From positions 1 to 64,000 of the forward strand of contig NZ_JFHE01000024.1 in NCBI RefSeq assembly GCF_000698555.1: DNA of 64,000 nucleotides, in the 5' to 3' direction. Each line of letters opens with the position of its first letter. Position 1 is the stretch's first letter. The notes beneath the pieces are model-generated. The model searched no databases, was not told where the DNA came from, and saw nothing but the letters and a program-made list of their open reading frames with translations. Below, piece by piece: positions 59,697-64,000 of the stretch. The translations under genes were made by a program, and so were the position numbers. This DNA is from Caballeronia grimmiae. GTDB taxonomy: Bacteria > Pseudomonadota > Gammaproteobacteria > Burkholderiales > Burkholderiaceae.

Positions 59697-60245
59697 ATGT
59701 TTGGTCTTTATCCCGCCGGCCCGAATTGGGTTCGCACCTTTGCGCTGGGCGACTGCTCATCGCGTGATCTTCAAAAGTCGTTGGTCGATCTGGCGGCCTT
59801 TACCGCTGCGATCCAACATCAGCCGTTCGGTCAACACCGCGGCGCTGTACTGGCGCAGTTCGGTCAGACGCTGTTGCTGGTCGCCACGACGCCCGGCGCG
59901 TGCGAAGTTGCAGTCACGCCCACGGTCGAAATGCAGCACCTTCTCTGGTCGTATCAGGAAGGGTATGCAAGTCAGTGGTCTGCTGCGGAGATCCATAGCC
60001 TCACCGGGTATAGCGGCTGGTCGGAGCTTCTGACGAACGCGCGTCGCGAGTTCGGCAAAGTCTGCGACAACGTCGCGGCCGCCCTAGACGGAACACTTCA
60101 AGCGCCCAAAGCGGCGGTGCAGTCTGTGGTGTCCGTCGTGATGAATGAGCCGTTTCCCAACGAGGACGACGACGCGTTCTATTCGCAGATGGCTGCTATG
60201 TCGGCCTCGATGAGCGCGCCGGAGGATCTGTCATGCGGCCTCTGA
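59697..60245 (+). CDS. Hypothetical protein upstream of SbcC
   Basis: A 182-residue protein. Blocks include FGLYPAGPNWVRTFALGDCS, GAVLAQFGQTLLLVATTPGA, then YSGWSELLTNARREFGKVCD. It ends with an acidic stretch NEDDDAFYSQMAAMSASM. No family is recognised. Its stop overlaps the SbcC start by 13 bp, so the two are coupled and it may be a small partner of the SbcCD complex (inference). Confidence 0.7.
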   Translation: MFGLYPAGPNWVRTFALGDCSSRDLQKSLVDLAAFTAAIQHQPFGQHRGAVLAQFGQTLLLVATTPGACEVAVTPTVEMQHLLWSYQEGYASQWSAAEIHSLTGYSGWSELLTNARREFGKVCDNVAAALDGTLQAPKAAVQSVVSVVMNEPFPNEDDDAFYSQMAAMSASMSAPEDLSCGL

Positions 60246-62554
60246 AACTGACACTTGAAGGCTTCGTTGGCGTGCGCGATGGCATGAAACGCGACAGCGT
60301 GACGCTCGATCTGGAGACGTTGCCGGATGGCCTGATCGCCTTGACCGGCCCTAACGGGGCGGGCAAGACAACGATCATGGACAACTTGCACCCGTATCCG
60401 ATCATGCCGTCGCGCGCGTCGAAGCTGTCGGTCGACGCCTTTTCGTACTGGGATCACATCTGTGGCACCAGCGCGTTGAAGGAACTCGAATGGGAGCACG
60501 ACGGCATCCGCTATCGCTCGTCCCTCACCTTCCGCAAGCCCGGCAAGACAGGCAAGGCGGAGTACTACCTTGCCTATCGCGGCGTCGACGGTACGTGGCG
60601 CCCGGTCTCTTTGCCCGACGGGACCGTGTCGGACGGCAAGGCAGAGTCGTATAACCGCTGTGTCGAGGCGATCAACGGTTCGTTGGAGACGTTCTTCACG
60701 AGCGTGTTCTCTGCTCAGAACCGACGGCCGCTCGCGTCCTTCGGTGCGGGCGAGATCAAGACGCTGCTGGCTGAACTTCTTGGCATCGACCACCTGAAAG
60801 CATTGTCGGCGAGAGCCGGTGAGGTCGCGAAGGTGCTCGGCAAGTCGCTCGAAGGCATCCAGTCTGAGCTTGGTGCGCTCGCCGGAAAGCGGCAACGTAA
60901 AGCAGACGCTGAGCAGTCGATCGTCGCGCAGGGCAACACCTTGCGTGCCGCTCGGGAGCAACGCGACGCCTCGCTGGAGCAGGCGAGCAAGCTGACTCAA
61001 GAGCGGGCGACCCTTGCGGCCAAGCAAAGCGAATCAGCAACAACCGAAGCACGCCTGCGAGAGCTGGGCGTGCGCCGCGACGAGTTGGGGCGTGCCCTGA
61101 AAAGCGCGGCCGACGACGAGCAAGCGGCAGCGGTTCGCTGTCAGCAGCGCGTTTCGGTGCTGAGTCGAACCGTGGCCACGCACCAAGCAACGCTGGCTCG
61201 CCGCGAGGCGATCCTCGGTGCGGCGGCGAAGCGCGAGGAGGCCGAGTTGGCGATTGCGCGCGAGGAAGCGAGGTTCGCTCCCCTGCAGCGCGACATCGCC
61301 GATTTGGAGGTCAAACGCGCGACGCTGACCACGCTCGATGCGACGCTTACTAGCTTGATGAGCCAAGGCGCGACGAAAGCCGCGCACTTCGATACGTTGA
61401 GCAAGCAGGCTTCGGTGGCGGAGCAGGTGCCGTGCGTCGGTCATTCAATGCATGCCCAATGTCCACTGCTCGCGCAAGCCTTTCAAGCAAAAGAGCAAGC
61501 GGAAGTGCAGCGTGTTTCGGTGGCGAATCTTCGCGCGGAGTATCGCGAGAAGAAAGCGCAGGCCGAAGCCTTGGCGCTCGTGCCTGCTGAGTTGGCGGCG
61601 AAGCGTGTCGAGATGCTGGCCATCACCGATGCGGCCGCGCAGCTTCGGCGTGCACTGCAGGCGGCGGCTGAGCTTGCTGCGACGAAGCCGTTGCTGGATG
61701 CCGCCGTATCGGGACTCGAAGCGGCGCAAGCTGAGTTGCGTTCGATCGCCGAGGAAAGTGCCGCACGTACCGCAAAGTACCAGTCTGAGAAGACGCGTAT
61801 AGAAGCGGAGCTTGCTCGCATTACCGAGGAAGTCGGGCGACTGGCCGCCGTCGATGTGACAGCCGCCATTGCGAAGCTGGACCGTGACATTGCAGCGAAC
61901 CGGGAGACCATCGCCGCACTGGATGGTCGAATCGAGCAGTCGATCCGCGCGCAAAGTGTATTGCAGGCCGAAGCGGAAGCGTTGGCGTTGGAGTTGGCGA
62001 AGTTCTCGGCCACGCAGTCGCGTGCCGATCGCCTCTCCGACGAGATCGCGCAATGGAAGCTGCTGGCTAAGGGCTTGGGCAACGACGGCGTGATCGCGTT
62101 GACGATTGATGACGCGGGTCCGGCGCTGACGCATACCGTCAACGAGCTGCTGCTCGCTTGCTACGGGATGCGCTTCACGGTGGAGATCCGCACGCAGCGC
62201 ACGCTTGCGAGCGGTGAACTGCGTGAGGGCTTCGAGATCCTCGTTCACGATGCCGAGTCCGACAGCAGCAAGTCGGTCTCCGTTATGTCCGGCGGTCAGA
62301 AGGTCTGGATCAACGAGTGCCTCACGCGGGGCATCGCGCTCTATCTCGCGCAGAACACCGGTCAGCCGTATCAGACCTTGTTCAGCGACGAGTCAGACGG
62401 CCCGCTTGATCCCGAACGGAAAGTGCAGTTCATGCGCATGAAGCGCGAGGTGCTGCGCCAAGGTGGGTATCAGCGGGAGTTCTTCATCTCGCAGACGCCC
62501 GACCTTGTTGCAGAGGCCGACGCAGTCATCGACGTACAGGCGCTTGCCGCCTGA
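60233..62554 (+). CDS. sbcC: SbcC/Rad50-like ATPase
   Basis: A 773-residue SMC-type ATPase. Walker A is LTGPNGAGKTTIMDNL (residues 38-53), followed by RPLASFGAGEIKTLLAELLG. Two long coiled-coil arms surround a Cys pair CVGHSMHAQC near residue 401, a possible zinc-hook variant. The C-terminal signature is SVMSGGQKVWINECLTRGIA (near 682), then Walker B TLFSDESDGPLDPERKVQF. It acts with SbcD to cut and resect DNA ends and hairpins. It is smaller than E. coli SbcC (1048), as in phage-type proteins. Confidence 0.9.
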   Translation: MRPLKLTLEGFVGVRDGMKRDSVTLDLETLPDGLIALTGPNGAGKTTIMDNLHPYPIMPSRASKLSVDAFSYWDHICGTSALKELEWEHDGIRYRSSLTFRKPGKTGKAEYYLAYRGVDGTWRPVSLPDGTVSDGKAESYNRCVEAINGSLETFFTSVFSAQNRRPLASFGAGEIKTLLAELLGIDHLKALSARAGEVAKVLGKSLEGIQSELGALAGKRQRKADAEQSIVAQGNTLRAAREQRDASLEQASKLTQERATLAAKQSESATTEARLRELGVRRDELGRALKSAADDEQAAAVRCQQRVSVLSRTVATHQATLARREAILGAAAKREEAELAIAREEARFAPLQRDIADLEVKRATLTTLDATLTSLMSQGATKAAHFDTLSKQASVAEQVPCVGHSMHAQCPLLAQAFQAKEQAEVQRVSVANLRAEYREKKAQAEALALVPAELAAKRVEMLAITDAAAQLRRALQAAAELAATKPLLDAAVSGLEAAQAELRSIAEESAARTAKYQSEKTRIEAELARITEEVGRLAAVDVTAAIAKLDRDIAANRETIAALDGRIEQSIRAQSVLQAEAEALALELAKFSATQSRADRLSDEIAQWKLLAKGLGNDGVIALTIDDAGPALTHTVNELLLACYGMRFTVEIRTQRTLASGELREGFEILVHDAESDSSKSVSVMSGGQKVWINECLTRGIALYLAQNTGQPYQTLFSDESDGPLDPERKVQFMRMKREVLRQGGYQREFFISQTPDLVAEADAVIDVQALAA

Positions 62555-62565
62555 TCTCTTTTTAA

Positions 62566-62598
62566 CCCTTGTGGGGAGTTGCCCACAAGGGCGCTCCC
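62566..62598 (+). promoter_or_regulatory. Tall hairpin leader after sbcC
   Basis: CCCTTGTGGG (62566-62575) pairs with CCCACAAGGG (62582-62591). GGGAG (62574-62578) can pair with CTCCC (62594-62598). No Shine-Dalgarno hairpin is seen directly before ATG 62639, unlike other copies; GCGCC/GGCGC lies between. Confidence 0.55.
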
Positions 62599-62638
62599 TT
62601 TTCCCTTCTTTCTCGCGCCCTTCGGCGCTGTTCCCACT

Positions 62639-62818
62639 ATGGCAAACCTTTTGATGCTGCTGCTCGCGGCAGCCGGCAGTCCGTCTCACTCGAATGCGGC
62701 GCCTCACCAGCCGCCTGCGCAGCAAGCTGCACCGGCTACTGCTCCGTCGCAGCCGCGCCGTCCGCCGACCCTGCGTCGTGCGGCTGCGTTCGATACCGGC
62801 CGTTTGCGTCGCATCTGA
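62639..62818 (+). CDS. Small hypothetical protein with hydrophobic N-terminus
   Basis: A 59-residue frame: MANLLMLLLAAAGSPSHSNA followed by a Pro/Gln/Ala-rich stretch and an Arg-rich tail (RRPPTLRRAAAFDTGRLRRI). It could be a secreted or membrane-anchored small protein. There is no convincing ribosome-binding site, so it could also be non-coding. It is placed between the tall hairpin and the next gene. Confidence 0.45.
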   Translation: MANLLMLLLAAAGSPSHSNAAPHQPPAQQAAPATAPSQPRRPPTLRRAAAFDTGRLRRI

Positions 62819-62858
62819 CAACGGCTCTTCTTCTTTTACTTCTTAACTGGAGCCTTCC

Positions 62859-63245
62859 ATGACCTATTCCTGCACTGATTTCGTCGACGACGTTCTTAAC
62901 GACATGGTGATCCGAAACTGGATCAAGCCCGCGCAGTACGGGCCTGACGACCCGCAAGCCCAGTGCGATGCGGTGTTGGGCGCGATCGGCGATGCCGACG
63001 TTTCACTTCGTCTGGCCGCTGACGCTAAGCAGTTTCATGCCGAACTGCTAGATGCCGTCGAAACCCTGACCGCCATCGCCGAGCAGCACGGCGCGCTTGC
63101 CCGCGCGAATGTCGTCTATCTACAGACGGCCATCTTGAAGGGCGGGGTGATCGAGCTCACGCGCGACGAGGCGCAGGCAATCTCGTTTGTCAGAGGGCTG
63201 CCCTCGGGCGGTCGCTGGTGGCAGAGCGTCAAGCTGATCGAGTAA
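62859..63245 (+). CDS. Hypothetical protein
   Basis: A 128-residue acidic protein: MTYSCTDFVDDVLNDMVIRN, then DDPQAQCDAVLGAIGDADVS, and KQFHAELLDAVETLTAIAEQ. No family is recognised. The ribosome-binding site GGAG is part of a GGCTC/GAGCC arm (62823-62854). Confidence 0.7.
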   Translation: MTYSCTDFVDDVLNDMVIRNWIKPAQYGPDDPQAQCDAVLGAIGDADVSLRLAADAKQFHAELLDAVETLTAIAEQHGALARANVVYLQTAILKGGVIELTRDEAQAISFVRGLPSGGRWWQSVKLIE

Positions 63246-63277
63246 GCGGCACAAACGCTGTTCAATTTCTTTTTCTC

Positions 63278-63332
63278 GACCCTTGCGGGCAAGCGGCCCG
63301 CCGGGGTCGCTCCGCGTTCTTTGTGTGGAGTG
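63278..63332 (+). promoter_or_regulatory. Start-codon hairpin leader of gene 63337
   Basis: GACCC..GCGGG (63278-63289) pairs with CCCGC..GGGTC (63297-63308). CGCTCC (63308-63313) pairs with GGAGTG (63327-63332; one G-U), holding the ribosome-binding site. Confidence 0.62.
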
Positions 63333-63336
63333 TTTT

Positions 63337-63522
63337 ATGTTTGAAGCAGCCAAGCTCGGCGCAGCGCCCGAGCAGTTCCCCAACCTCGAAGCGGCTATCC
63401 GCTACATTGCCGGGACCGCGACGCACGCGGGTGAAGTTCGCCCCTGGGTCCGCAACGTCGATACGAAGGTGTTTCTGATCATCGGCGGGAGAGTGCAACC
63501 TCAAAACGCGGTGCGCCAATGA
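63337..63522 (+). CDS. Small hypothetical protein
   Basis: A 61-residue protein: MFEAAKLGAAPEQFPNLEAA, then TATHAGEVRPWVRNVDTKVF. No family is recognised. The GGAG ribosome-binding site lies in the hairpin arm just upstream. It overlaps the next gene by 4 bp (ATGA). Confidence 0.65.
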   Translation: MFEAAKLGAAPEQFPNLEAAIRYIAGTATHAGEVRPWVRNVDTKVFLIIGGRVQPQNAVRQ

Positions 63523-64000
63523 CGCCGCCCTGGCTGGAGCTATACGCCAGCGGCCAGAAGACCGGCTACGCGCAATCCTTCATGGCGTACGCCGAGTACT
63601 ACGGAGTCGATGGATCTGCTGACGATGACCCGGAAATTGAGGAGCGGATCGCCATGCATCGGCAGCCGCTCGTCGGTTACGCCAGTCGCACAGGCGCACG
63701 CCGCAACCTGGCCGCACTGAAGGGCGCCGACTGGCGCTTGTTGGTCTCGGCAAAGGGCGAGTTGCGTACTGAGGGCTTCGATCGCTACGCGTTGGATAAC
63801 GGCGCTTGGACCGCTTACCAGCAGGGCCAGCCCTTCGACGAGCACGCGTTTTCTGTTGCTGTCGAACGGCTTGGCGAGCGGGCCGATTGGCTCGTCCTTC
63901 CGGACATCGTCATGGGTGGCATGGCCTCGCTCGACTATTCGCTGAAGTGGCTCGAACGACTTCGCGGGATGCCGTGCCGGATGCTGATCGCAGTTCAGAA
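63519..64000 (+). CDS. Hypothetical protein, cut by the right edge (possibly TGT/DpdA-like)
   Basis: The first 160 codons are present; the gene continues beyond the window. The N-terminal half is unfamiliar. The later part WRLLVSAKGELRTEGFDRYA, then LDNGAWTAYQQGQPFDEHAF and ADWLVLPDIVMGGMASLDYS resembles a group of phage-type TIM-barrel proteins related to tRNA-guanine transglycosylases (DpdA-like). The match is from memory and uncertain. It overlaps the small upstream gene by 4 bp. Confidence 0.6.
   Translation, partial: MTPPWLELYASGQKTGYAQSFMAYAEYYGVDGSADDDPEIEERIAMHRQPLVGYASRTGARRNLAALKGADWRLLVSAKGELRTEGFDRYALDNGAWTAYQQGQPFDEHAFSVAVERLGERADWLVLPDIVMGGMASLDYSLKWLERLRGMPCRMLIAVQ

Noticed and set aside
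1..64000. tRNA, rRNA, CRISPR array, intact insertion sequence
   Set aside because: No cloverleaf with TTCnA arm, no regular spacer repeats and no complete transposase with terminal repeats were found by reading both strands.

Overview
The window looks like a high-GC beta-proteobacterium of the Burkholderia / Paraburkholderia / Caballeronia group. This rests on gene content and protein style (LivHK-type amide uptake locus, DUF993/CoA-transferase locus, PRTRC gene set) and not on a database search. No rRNA, tRNA, CRISPR array or intact insertion sequence was seen.

Layout. (1) 1-6.3 kb: an amide/ureido-compound locus on the minus strand (DUF2848 protein, amidase, LivK-like binding protein, LivH and the start of LivM), with a divergent LysR regulator followed by an AllA-like ureidoglycolate lyase. 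(2) 6.3-8.1 kb: a decay zone with broken copies of a small tyrosine recombinase, an M20 peptidase and an MFS transporter. (3) 8.2-18.1 kb: a second catabolic locus. A LysR gene and a short-chain dehydrogenase come first. A TetR gene then sits between a CoA-transferase / enoyl-CoA hydratase / MFS operon and an SDR / DUF993 / sugar-isomerase operon, with the same operator sequence in front of both. (4) 18.3-38.6 kb: a mobile-element backbone with the PRTRC genes in order (ParB, E, C, F, B, A, ThiF-like), many small unknown genes, and a MoxR ATPase / DUF3150 / metallopeptidase-VWA set. (5) 38.7-52.4 kb: a conjugation operon with VirB11, B2, B3, B4, B5, B6, a TraI_2 (MobH-like) protein lacking its metal-binding residues, a TraD coupling protein, a DUF4400 membrane protein, an AcaB-like protein and a UvrD-like helicase. 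(6) 52.6-55.1 kb: a minus-strand group with a bactofilin. (7) 55.2-64 kb: a Gp3-like recombination directionality factor, a NADAR protein, SbcD, SbcC and small genes, running off the right edge. Regions 4-7 are plasmid or integrative-element backbone. Whether regions 1-3 are chromosome or cargo of a megaplasmid cannot be told from the window.

The most notable signal is non-coding. (a) At least ten backbone genes carry a 5' leader in which a hairpin directly before the start codon usually holds the Shine-Dalgarno sequence. Upstream is a taller GC-rich stem, and in most copies the segment between them can pair with either the upstream loop or the ribosome-binding-site arm. (b) Six sites, each in front of a transcription unit, carry a related promoter-leader module: an upstream GTGAGCTTT-like box, a -10-like TAnnnT at fixed spacing, a small GCGTC/GACGC hairpin, then ATCGACC and a second hairpin whose sequence changes while its pairing is kept. 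(c) A palindromic promoter with the first codons of the following gene is present twice, about 13.8 kb apart, at the two ends of the conjugation operon. The conjugation genes lack leaders (a) and modules (b), so the element appears to use two separate expression regimes.
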